From: Hypoxylon rubiginosum
Lineage: Eukaryota; Ascomycota; Sordariomycetes; Xylariales; Hypoxylaceae
Reading direction: 5' to 3'
Length of the DNA: 64,000 nucleotides
Assembly (NCBI GenBank): GCA_902806565.1
Contig: CADCXA010000025.1
Location: forward strand, 2,914,001-2,978,000
The stretch's first letter is position 1; each line of letters opens with the position of its first letter. Below the pieces are notes generated by a model. The model saw only the letters and a program-made list of their open reading frames with translations, was not told the DNA's origin and searched no databases. Both the position numbers and the translations under genes were made by a program. This document shows positions 1 to 10,400 of this stretch, in pieces.

Positions 1-160
1 CGAGGAAGTTCCGCTTCTTGGTGTTGAGAGAGTAGTCAAGCAGTTCGCTGACGTTACCACGCACTCCGGCTGTAGCGGGGTTAAGAAGTTAGTATTGCGC
101 ATCGTAGACGTAGATGTTGAAGGATTGAATGTGTGACGTACCGACTGTGATTTTCGACAT
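1..160 (-). CDS. 60S ribosomal protein uL1 (L10a/L1), 5' end only
   Basis: This is the N-terminal end of the cytosolic large-subunit protein uL1, which forms the ribosomal L1 stalk. Reading leftward from the ATG at 160-158, exon 1 (160-142) encodes MSKITV plus one base. An intron follows (141-70, GTACGT...CTACAG, 72 nt). Exon 2 begins at 69 and reads AGVRGNVSELLDYSLNTKKR to the window edge. The joined start closely matches the fungal uL1 N-terminus (MSKIT...V.ELL.YS...KKRNFL), so both the start and the splice are well supported. An intron directly after the first few codons is common in fungal ribosomal protein genes. The remaining roughly 190 residues lie outside the window. High confidence from motif recognition; no search was run. 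Confidence 0.93.
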
Positions 161-2669
161 GATGACAGTCTTCCAATAGAGATACTCTAATGGTGAGGAT
201 TATTGCGTTGGTGGATGGGGAAAGAAAAGTTGAAGGTATCGAAATTGTAGTTTGGGGTCGGTCTCTTATATTTTCGAGATTCCAACAAAGTTTTCGCTAA
301 TTTTTTTTTGAATTTTTGTGGCCTCCGGGATCTAAAGTGGGGTAGATGCGGTCTGCTTACGTACGTCGCACCGTTACCGTTACCGTTACCGTTACCGTTA
401 CCGTTACCGTTACCTTAGGTAAGGCTTTGCTCGGGCCCGTCTGCCCGTCCATCACCAAAGAATCCCATTCCAATCTTTGAGTTAGGTAACCACAACTCTT
501 CAACCTTCATCATCCGTTTCACACACTTTATCAAAGGAGTCAATGCGCCTTACTCTTACTGTTCATGAGTCATTCAGAACCTTTTTCATACGTTTCTTGT
601 TGCCCCGTGGCCTTTTGTTGTGAAATCAAGATTCCTGATCTTCTACCTTAGTTGGACTCACATGTGCGTATGCATTTTGAGCTGCGCATCTATCCTTCTC
701 TTCGTCTGATAATTAGCTAGGTATGACCAATTCTTCTGTAGCGCTTGTAGGAGCCGAGAGACTCAGGCCAGCTGGGCGAGCTGAAAAAGGCTTCCCAACA
801 AGGCTTCGTTCCCAGAACTATGGAATTCTTACCGTAGCACTACGGCCCTACACCATCAGAAAAGGAGTAGCTATCGATTACACACACAACGTCGATTGCA
901 CAGCCAAACACGTCTTGCCTTGCCTTGTCCTCAGATTCTGCAGCTACGAGACGCCGTCTGAAAGGCCAATCGGGTTTTAGGATCCGAATCCCTGTATCGC
1001 TACGTCTCTAAGGCATTTCACCTCTGAGAAGAACATCTCCGAAAGGCTTTTTGGAGGGTAGTTTTCTTCATTGCTACCCTCTCGTGAAACATGATTGCTC
1101 GCCGAATGCGCTTAACCGCAAATCTGGCCAGTTGTTGGTAGAGAGCTTGTACAATTTCGTTTCAGCCCGGTGCTTCCTACCTAGACAGGCATTGACACTT
1201 AGCCTTTCTATCAGAATGGTTATCCGTCAAACTGCCAGAAAACCATTGGTACTATGAGCCAAGGTTTCGCCAACGAAAGCTATGTATCTAATAGCCCAGC
1301 TAATGTATAGCTTGCAGTTGTTGAATCCGGTCCGGCCAGACAAGTTAATCGATGCGCAAAGCTGATACAGGCTACCACTCCTGTCCGAGTGCCCAAAACC
1401 TACATCATCCTCATTAATCATGAGCTGATGACCAGGAGCCTTTACACCACACCTAAGGTGAACTATCTAGGACTCAACCCCGACTGCTTGCAAGGAGTAG
1501 GGTCGTTTTAGTCGAAGATCTCACTGCAAACTCACCCTTATCGATCCAAGAGGAAGCGGAAAACGTTATGGACTGCAGTTCCTTCTGCAGTACGACACTA
1601 CAATCGAGGTCTTGTACAACGCGAGCGATACTGACGAGCAGTAGGATTTCCTGATCCTGACTGCTTTTCCGAGCGCCATTTAACTCTGGTCTCTAGTTAC
1701 ATGATATGACATTGCGAAGCAACCCGATCTCGTCTAATCCGGATTATATAAGCCGGTGATACGCAAGCCAAGCCAAGTCGTATTGAATGGAGCCCAGAAT
1801 CTGCCTCTATGGCTCTCCAAAGCTGTCAGCAGACTACCTGCATACATCCCATTCTGTTCCATAGCTTCTCTAGCCCTCCTCGATCCCTGCCTAGGTATGT
1901 GGTCGGTATTGCGATATCGATATGGCGGTGTTGAATGGGCACTTGGCGGACAGAATATGAATTTGAGGCAACTTACTACCACAATCCTGACCAGTCAGAA
2001 AAAAGCTTCACCAGAGTGATACCCGCTCGTTCCAGTGCTCACATCTTGAGGTTTGATAGAATCCCCTGGGCCTCATGCAGGCCATGGGTGACTTGCAGTA
2101 CTTCTCGCCCCATACGCGAGTCTGCCATGCAAGGATCTGCCCCCCTTTCCCCAGATGGCAGCCTTCAGCCCCTTTGCGGTGGGGGCAGGGGTAGTAAGGC
2201 TGCCAGTAAGAGAAACATTCCAGTGCTCAACGATTGCCTCGGGCCGTATTCGAGTAGAAGAATCTGTCTGGGATCTTCCAATGACCCCGGCCGGCGTGAT
2301 CGGGATACCCACACGTCGTGCTAATTCTAAAACGACAGTGATAACCCCGTGTCAACGTGCAATAAGTTGAAATCGATATCCTCTCACGCCCCGAGATCCC
2401 AGAACCCGTTCCCTTGGTATTCTCTTTACGACTACCGTTGAATGACGCTTACTCACAAGATGCATAGTGTGGCGCCGGGGCTCATCCGGCCGTTGGGTTC
2501 GATTTTTTAAGCAAAGCACTCCCTCATCTTAAGCTCGAGGTGACTCGAGATCTGTTCGGCCACGATACCTGGCCCTCCCTGGGTGACGTACTTCGCCGTA
2601 AAAGCCTATAATGACCATAATCTTCAAGACCCGGTGTTTTTGACTGGCACAATCTCCACGGGCCTCAAA
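161..2669. other. gene-poor spacer upstream of uL1 and of the rhodopsin-fold gene
   Basis: This holds the uL1 promoter and leader (minus side), the hexamer array at 371-412, and about 2 kb without a gene I can support. One plus-strand frame (codons starting at positions divisible by 3) is fairly open from 723 to about 1690 and is interrupted mostly by TAG. Its longest open pieces are 723-977, 1203-1307 and 1311-1508. They read like protein but match nothing I recognise, and the stop density is only somewhat below chance. Confidence 0.5.
371..412. repeat. (CCGTTA)7 hexamer microsatellite
   Basis: Seven perfect head-to-tail copies of CCGTTA, which read as GGTAAC-type units on the uL1 coding strand. 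The array lies about 210-250 bp upstream of the uL1 start codon, so it sits in its likely promoter. It differs from the fungal telomere unit TTAGGG. Confidence 0.95.
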
Positions 2670-4187
2670 ATGCAATTGCCGCCTCTTTCGGTCACCGAAA
2701 GCTGGCCGGCGTCAAATTATAATAATCCAGAATCAAGAGGACATTCAGGGATGATTGTCGGTGTCCTCCTTGTCGTTCTAGTTACGATCACCTTAGCTAT
2801 TCGTCTATACGCACGGAAATGGTTGACACGAGGCTTCGGGGTCGACGATATCTTAATATTAGCCGCATACGTATGTCAATCTCTACCCCTACTGTATTCC
2901 TTCGCATTTATTAAACGTCTAATAGTGGCCTGCTACGGCATTTACGATGATTGGCATCGTAGCAGAGGAATGGCTCCAGTGGAATCGTCACACTTGGGAT
3001 GTGGAACAACCATTCATAGTCACAGGCCTACAATTAGTGTAAGGCCTTCTTATCGTTCTAGGTAGTATATAAGCTAAGATATACCAGGCTTGCCAACGAG
3101 ATACTCTTCGATATAGCTACCAGTCTATCCAAGCTATCAATACTCACATTGCTCTACCGCCTGACGACTGCTTCAAGAGATCGGAAGATGACCATTGCTG
3201 TATTGGTGTCGATGGCAGCCGTCAGTATCAACTGCTTCGTATTCATTATACTTAGCGTATCTCAATGCACGTACGTTCATCCGATTCCGAGGACTTTATT
3301 GGCAACCTACTCACAGACAGCTAGGCCTCTTTCGGAGTTTTGGCAGCTCTCATACAAGCCCCAAAACTGTATCAACCAGAGCGCCCATATATTGGCGGCT
3401 AGCATCATCAATACTGTCACGGACTGGCTCGTGGTGCTCCTACCTATCAAGACAGTCCTTGGCTTAAATTTGCCTGCCAAGCAAGCCAGCGTGATAATGT
3501 TTCTGTTTGGCATTGGTGTCCTTGCGAGTTCGGTGGGAATTGCGAGAAGTTACTTCGCCTGGACTTTAATTACCGATTATGATTCGATCTGGAATTCCTG
3601 GACAGTTTGGTTTTGCAGTGCCATTGAGCTAAACCTTAGTATAGTACGCATATGATTTCCCCGTATATTAACATAGCCCTGCTGACATAGGACCCTAGAT
3701 ATGTGCCTCCATTCCTGCGACGAAACCATTCTTCGCGAGCTACCTTCCAGGCCTCTTCGATTCTACTTTTAGACCTCGCAGCTCCGTGGCCGTGGACTGG
3801 GACAGGAAGCGCTTGACGCAATCGCCTTCTTTAACTACCTTTATCGACCAATCGTCATGTTCATCTACCTTGCTAATACCTCGTCCGCCGCCACTAATCC
3901 CGCATCACCAACCTGTCGACATTAACAAACCGCTACCTCCAATTGCATACGAACAGCAAGAAAACTTCGAAACACGATCATCACTTTCAGATGCATTCGA
4001 CTTGTCCCCTCGCTCTCCGAATATTCCGCTGCCACAGAGAGCTGGCGTAAGGTTTAGCGATCAAAATAGGTCTACAGTGCCCTGTCGCTCGCGCGCGCAA
4101 GACCGAACGACGATCTTCATCATGTACCGAGCGGACAGCGATCCGGGACCATCGCAACAAACACCAAGTCGTGCCTCGCTAGCTTAG
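2670..4187 (+). CDS. fungal rhodopsin-fold (PTH11-like) seven-helix membrane protein
   Basis: This is a multi-pass plasma-membrane protein of the fungal rhodopsin-fold family, which is often linked to signal sensing; no ligand can be inferred. Five exons fit: 2670-2870, 2926-3038, 3088-3270, 3325-3643 and 3699-4187. They give 434 residues, and all introns are 49-55 nt. The start MQLPPLSV was preferred over an earlier non-ATG frame because the family typically begins this way. Family marks are RLYARKWLTRGFGVDD, then EEWLQWNRHTWDVEQP, the KLSILTLLYR helix, a W-D-W segment near CINQSAH, and CSAIELNLSIICASIPATKP at the exon 4/5 join. The C-terminal 130 residues are a polar, Pro/Ser-rich cytosolic tail. 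Without the 49-nt intron at 3039-3087 the gene would look broken. Confidence 0.85.
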
Positions 4188-7100
4188 GTTCAAGAATCAC
4201 CTATGCTACTGCTTTACAGGAAAATCATCTACACTCTCAACAATGGCGTTCTAAGAGGTATAAGCACATTGCAACTCTTTTTCTTTCTCGAATAATTAGC
4301 ATGGGACATTTGGTACGAGGCATTCGACGCATGGGCTACGTTCATTCATTAGACGGGTTTGGGACGGTATTTTCATTAATAAGGAATGGTCGGATCATCA
4401 TCAAGGGAATAAAGACTACTGCTGCTCAACAGTGCAAACGGACGGTCACTATAGAGAGATACCCACATTCGTTCATATAGAGGACTCAGGGGTGGCTTTT
4501 GGGGGTTGACACGGATCTCTCATTTTCCGTTGATTTTTGTGGTAGTTATGATAACCCCCCTACTTGAAGAGGGACAATCGTTTCTATCTGAATCTGCAAC
4601 TCGTCGTCGTCATCGCCAATGTGATGAGAAGTTTCTACTACAGTATCGGATGACAGACCGACAGACAGCCAAGGGGGGTAACCTCGGAAGAGACGCTTAG
4701 AGACAAAACACCAAACATGAACGTGCTCGGATAGGCTGCCTGCATACGGATCTACAACGTGCAACCTTAGGGGAAACGGCATATGTCATGTAGAGTGTAT
4801 GCATGCTTGTCAATCAAAATTGCTATAAATAGGCGCGTCTATTCCCATTAGTCAGCGTAGTAATCGGGAGCACTCGAAAGGTTGTGTGCAGGTGTGTAGT
4901 TTACTTAAGCTCAGGTGAAGAAGGGGGAAGAAAAAACTCCACTCTAGAAGGATTCTAGGTATGGCTTTGAAACACGGCTCGACCTGACAGAAAGTCCTTG
5001 AATGCCGAAGCCTACCCCTACCTACGTACCTACCTACCTCCCCCACGACGCATAGATTCCTACCTGCTTCTTGGATCTTTCTGCGTTCCTTCGATGGACG
5101 GCATTGACGGCAGTTGGGGTCAAATGTGAAATAGACGATGCTAAGTTGGTAGGTGTTCTAGAATCCTAGTTTCAAGACCTCGTTATTTATCTCGCTCCAA
5201 GAGAACTACTCTATCTTCCTCCGTCTCCACCTATAATACCTACACAAGGTTAACGCGAGTCGAAAGGAAACCGACCGGGTCTAGATGAGCCGCCTTGGAC
5301 ATGGCCGGACTACCTATACCTTGCTAGCATAGAAGGTAGGTTACGTTCTTCGACCAAAGGAGGAAAAACGGCGAACCCCCACGAACAGCCCTACAGCAGC
5401 GGCGCCCGGCTTCTCGTCGCCGGCACCTTGAGCGGGGGTCCGGAAGCCTGGGAGCCACATGGTAGTATGTAGGAGGGAGGTACGCATGTCGAACGTAACG
5501 GTTGATCATAGGTACGAGGAAGGAAAGGGGAAGGTTTTTACATCAAGTGCTTTCTTTACTGGGCCCTAGGACAGATCTTGTCCGGTGCATGCTCGCTCCC
5601 ATACCAGAACGGCGCGCCATTGGGTAGGGTAGAAGCCGGATTCGATCCGGTCTCTTGGCTTATTTTTCTCTTTTTTTCTTCTTTGCTTGGCTTCTAGTCT
5701 TGGACATGAATTAGTTTTCGGCTTCGTTATATAATTTAGTTATATTTATCCCTTCTACCTTCAGCTGTCTTCGTCTTTAAAGGGGCCCAGCAGGGTGAAA
5801 TAGTAAATGCGAATGTTATTTTACCTTGACTTACCTACGGGCCCCCTGTTTTTTAGTAGGCCGACATACTAGGTCATATTACCATTTTCATTCATCCTTC
5901 CCGGTGGCACATGCTGCTTGCACCGTACCTACCTCGGTGCTAGTATCACTGAATCTGCCGGGCTACGTTCCTACGAGGGTCGTGGCGTCGCTCACCTAAC
6001 CTCCAGCCCAGCGCAGTGGGCACCGAGTAAGGAACGTGGAGGATTCTCACAAAAGCCCAATAGGTGAGGACATAACTCGTGCGCGATTTGCTTTCCTTCG
6101 GTATTGCTTTCCTACCTAAATGCAAGACGGATGAGCAGGACCGTTCAACCGGCATTTGCTCGGGGCCCTCGGAATGGCTCTTGGATAGATGGCTGTCTGC
6201 CAGTACTACTACTGGCAAAAAGCCTCTTATGTCATACATAGCTGCCATCTTTCGGCTGCGATGAAGGATGGGGAAAAGCTCGAGGAGGCTGCCCGGTTTC
6301 TCGGGTTGTTGTGCCACAAGACCCCCAACGACAATGCAAGCCACTTGCGTGCGACTCGGCTAAGTATAGTGCCTTGCAGAAAAGCCATGCGTTACCGGAA
6401 GAGAGGACTCGGCCGTAAATAGCCCAATATATCTCCACCAACCCGGGCGAGTCCCGTACCGCCCGTACGACGGTACCACGGCATCGGGACCCCTATTATT
6501 ATTTCCAGACCCAAGGGTCCCCTACGGAGAAGTCGTCAGTTCCCTACGTGCGCCAAAGCCAAAAGGCCCGATGGATTCTATGCATAGGATCGTTTCTCAA
6601 AGCTCGTCCAGCCTGCCTCGTAAGTATTACTCGGTTACGCTCCTCTAACCGCCCTATCGCATTCGAAAGCTTCCAGGCGCACATACTTGAACGATAAACC
6701 CTTCCAGCGGTTATCGTCTGACGCCACGGCGCAATCCAAGTCCATATCTCGTATAATTTGCTCCTCTCGCCTAGAAAAACCTATATACGTAGCTCCTAAG
6801 CCGACTATTTTAAAGTGTATCCTAGGTACCTACCTACCCAACGCCGTATAAGCATATTGCGACTCGCGTGCCATATCGTGTCCTACGTAGGAAGGCGGAC
6901 ATTATCAGGAGCGATTCGGTCGATTGGGAGAGAAAAGCATGCTACTTGAACAAGGGAATATCCCATGTCAAGCTGGCAGTATCTTAGAAATAGTATCTTT
7001 GTATGGGAGTTTGGAAGTTTAACGAAAGGAGACGCCGTACTGGATTGTCGTGCCCTACTTGCTGAACTACTACATGCGTCTATGCCCCTTTCTCTAGCGA

Positions 7101-8384
7101 CCGACCGAATTGTTGGCTACCTGCTAGGTAGCTCTTCATTCCTAGCTTTTAAAGTATAGGTACCTAAGATGGATGGGTATGATGTGTTGCGCGCGACACG
7201 GTCGTATAGTTACTATAGAGTTATGGCTTCCATTTCGCCTGGGTGAATGACATCAATAGGGGCCCAGGTGAGTAGGCTAATCGGGGAGCGGGCAAACTAC
7301 GCTAAGTTCCGTGTGTACTGCGAGGCTCTTTACAAATCAATAGAAAAAGTGGTAGCAGTACGGCATGATTCGCCTTCGAGGATTGTTTCATGCTTTGTGA
7401 TCAGTATCAAGTATATACGTGGCAAACCTGGGGGCGGAACGGGTTCGAAAAGGGGGAAGTGGGAAAAGGGGGAAGTGGGAAAAGGGGAAGAGGATACGAA
7501 AGTCAAATCAGGGCGAAACAAAGAACGTATAGTGAATTCCATATTTTCCTTTTAGTTCTAGCTAAAAATCATCATCCAGTCTATATCAATTTTCTAAACC
7601 GTAGCTCTGCTAAGCTAGTGCGGTCAGATCCAATGCTCTCGATATTCCAATGCAAAGCAAGTGTCGTATCGCTCAGGATCGCCAGCAAACAAAACCAAAC
7701 AGTACCTATATCTATCTCTATCCTCTAATTCTCCAATTGTCTAGCCGCACCAATCATCCAACCCATCGACCACCTGGGCGATGAAGTTGTTGATGATGTG
7801 ATATCCAACCACGGACCGGCTCCGATGGGCCGCCGCCGTTTGCCTCTCTTCTCCATCGGCGTAATCCTTCCCTTTTTTCTCAGGCTTAAGATATCCTGGA
7901 CACCGAACCGTCTCTCTATCTTCCCGCAACCCTTGGCTTGTCCTTTAGTTTCAGGTTTTTTGTTTGTTTGTTTGGGTCTTCTCAAAAGTTCCGGGGAAAC
8001 TTCTACAAACTAAATGAGACGTAGCGCCTGGTATGATCCCCTGGGCACCTAAAGGTAGGAGGGGAAAAGGGGCACGGTCCAGATGCCGGGCTCGGCGCGG
8101 AGCGTCGTGGTCTCTCTCCTGGTCACATAATCCTCACGGGTATTGGGTAGCCTTGGCCCAGGCCCTTCCGTGTCATGGTCTCCGGACCGGCGGGAGAGAG
8201 AAAGTAAAAAAAAGAAGTCATATGCATGCACTTGCAATTCCTTTGGCTTTTTTTTTTTGTTGTGTGTGAAATAATCCTTTGGGTTCGCAAAGTCTCGCTC
8301 TGTGCTGGTGACAATGCCAAAGTTAGCAAAAGGCTGATCTTAGAAGGGCTTGGTGGAAGATTGTTGTTTACTTACGTTATTCAC
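4188..8384. other. 4.2 kb gene-poor spacer
   Basis: I see no supportable gene. Open frames up to 132 codons occur on both strands (for example 5946-6344, minus) but start without context and show no family motif. The region has many short CTAC/GTAG runs, a GGGGGAAGTGGG-type tandem repeat at 7448-7490, and a CCGGATTCGATCCGG hairpin near 5637. The right end contains the 3' UTR of the C2H2 gene. Confidence 0.55.
7448..7490. repeat. 16-bp purine-rich tandem repeat, about 2.7 copies
   Basis: The unit AAAAGGGGGAAGTGGG occurs twice exactly (7448-7463 and 7464-7479) and is followed by a partial third copy. It is intergenic and all-purine except for one T per unit. Confidence 0.9.
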
Positions 8385-10400
8385 TTAGCGAGAGTGGTGC
8401 GCGTGGGATCGCCTGTAGGAATCCTGGGAGCTTGACCCCTTGTTGGAGTGGTACAGCTTCTGGGAGATCTTGCCCATGGCGGCCAAGTGGTCCCTGGCCT
8501 CGGTGATTTGCTGCAGCTGGTCGAAGGCGTCCGGGTTGCTGAACTCCTGCAGGTACGACTGCAGGGCTTTGTGGTGCTGGTACCACTCATCTACCATGGG
8601 CTGCTCGGCGGCGCGCATCGCGGCCTGCTCCTGGGCATACCTGGAAGCATGCTTGCGGCTGCTGGTGCTGTCTACCGAGTCCTTGTTCTTCCGCTTTCGG
8701 CCCTTGGCCGAGTGTGCGGCGGCGCCGTGCCCGGACGGGGGAGATCCGCTGACGGGATGGAGGGAGTTTCCATTGTCATTGTGGACGCGCCTCATGTGGT
8801 CCTTCAGGTTCCACTGGCGCGGGAATCCGTTGCCGGGGACGGCACGGTCACATCCTTCATAAGTGCAGAGGTAAGGCTTGTCGCCGTGGCCATGCATGGC
8901 ATGAGCTTCCCGCTCGTGGCGGAGGAGGCACGCAGTAGAAGAGAATCTGGCATTCTCGCAGGACTCAATCTTGCAGCGGTACGGCTTCAGATGGGAGTCC
9001 ACAAATTTGCTGCGCCTTTTGGTTAGATCTGTAGGCGGGTGGGTGATCGAAGGCGTTGGAAATCTTACTCGTAGTTGCACTTCAGCTTCTCGGGCTTGTG
9101 GTTGCAGCTGGACTGACCCTCCCACGGGCAGTGAAACAATCCATCCGGCTTGGGATAGGCATTCTTGTACAGGGGGTGGTCCCTGGCAGAAGACTCACCG
9201 TCACCGCTGGAGCGGCGCGTGAAAGCAGGAGGGAGAGCAAACATGTCATCCGCGAGGACGACTCCATTGGGATCCTCTGTGGTCATCAAACCCATCTGGC
9301 GATCGAGGCTGATGACGTTCTCTACGTCAGAGTGTATCCGAATATTATAGCGATCAGTTCAACATACCTTGGCGAGATGCCATCCATAATTGGCGACGAG
9401 TCGTTGGTCCGAGTGGGAGATGCGTCCATGGGAACGGACCACGCATCCTCAGGGAGACCAGGGGTAGAGATCCGAGACTCAACAGGGCTGAGAGAGCTCC
9501 ACGTAGTGGCAGCGGGCGAGTTGCCGGTGAAGTTGGCGTCGTAGTTGAGCTGCATCTGGGTGGGATCAATGTGCTGCTGGCCCATTCCCGGCGTGAGCAC
9601 AGCAGGAGAGTAGGGTAGACCGTCCGTGGTCAAGTTTACGCTCATGGGGAGCGTTGGGTAGAACATCTGAGAGGAAACGGAGTGGGCATCTGAATCCTGG
9701 AGGAGATACGCGTCCATCTGAGGATTACCTGTTATGTCATAACTAGACATGTGCGAGCCTTGCGACACAGTAGAGAGCAACCTCGGTCGGCTCTTGTGCG
9801 CGGACGCTTTGAGGGTTCTGTTCTTGTGGCTTCCAGAGGAGCCCCGGGAGCTTCCTCGTCGCATGGGCTCTGCGGCGGGAGCGTGGGGCTGCTCTGTAGC
9901 AATCCATTTGCTGGTCATGTCTTCCACGGAGTTATCTTGGTCCTGTCCTCTGGGAGTAACTTGGCCATATGAAAAATGGAAATCCTCTTCTCCATTGAAG
10001 TTCTGTGTTCCTTCTGGTGCTGTATCCCAACCATGGAGGTCTGCATGTCCGGGCTGAGAGTAAAGAAAAGATCCGCTGGAATTGGCAAGAATGTTTCCTT
10101 GGGAAAAAGAGCTGTAGTCACTGATGTTGAGGTTAGTGTTCTGTTTACCACTACCCGGCCGTGAAAATCACAATACGCCCCCAAACCCAAGAACAAATGA
10201 AATGGCTTCAGTATGGTTACAACTTTGTTCCTGTATCCGCAAGATCGGTTAGTTTTTGATACGATACGTTCTGCGGGAGGGCATCGTATACAAACCAAAA
10301 CTGAGTTCTGAGAACTAAAGTCCAAGGAGGCGGGTTCCAGAAGCGACACCACGGAGCACATAAATCCCATAAGACGGATAATCCGGGCTGGAAATGTCAT
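8385..10400 (-). CDS. C2H2 zinc-finger transcription factor
   Basis: Probable nuclear DNA-binding regulator. The 3' part is solid. The last exon (9009-8385) carries two fingers, CKIESC...H-x4-H and CTYEGC...H-x4-H, the second with a long VPGNGFPRQWNL loop. A basic KGRKRKNK stretch and a Gln-rich helical tail follow. The preceding exon (9321-9069) reads SARDHPLYKNAYPKPDG and HKPEKLKCNYD, joined through a 59-nt intron (9068-9010). Upstream, an in-frame acidic, Ser-rich domain runs from about 10140 to 9368. Its first in-frame ATG lies deep inside, so an upstream exon must supply the start; ATG at 10400, spliced from 10296 to 10140, is possible but unproven. The 9367-9322 intron does not close the frame with its obvious GTATGT donor. 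The family is conserved across Pezizomycotina from memory; no symbol is assigned. Confidence 0.8.

Noticed and set aside
371..412. Interstitial telomere repeat
   Set aside because: The unit is CCGTTA, whose complement is TAACGG, and not the fungal TTAGGG.
3030..3095. Apparent stop codon and frameshift in the rhodopsin-fold gene
   Set aside because: A 49-nt GT-AG intron (3039-3087) removes both and restores a family-like reading, so the gene is taken as intact.
5632..5656. CCGGATTCGATCCGG hairpin resembling a tRNA T-arm
   Set aside because: The conserved G before TTC is missing, and no tRNA body surrounds it.
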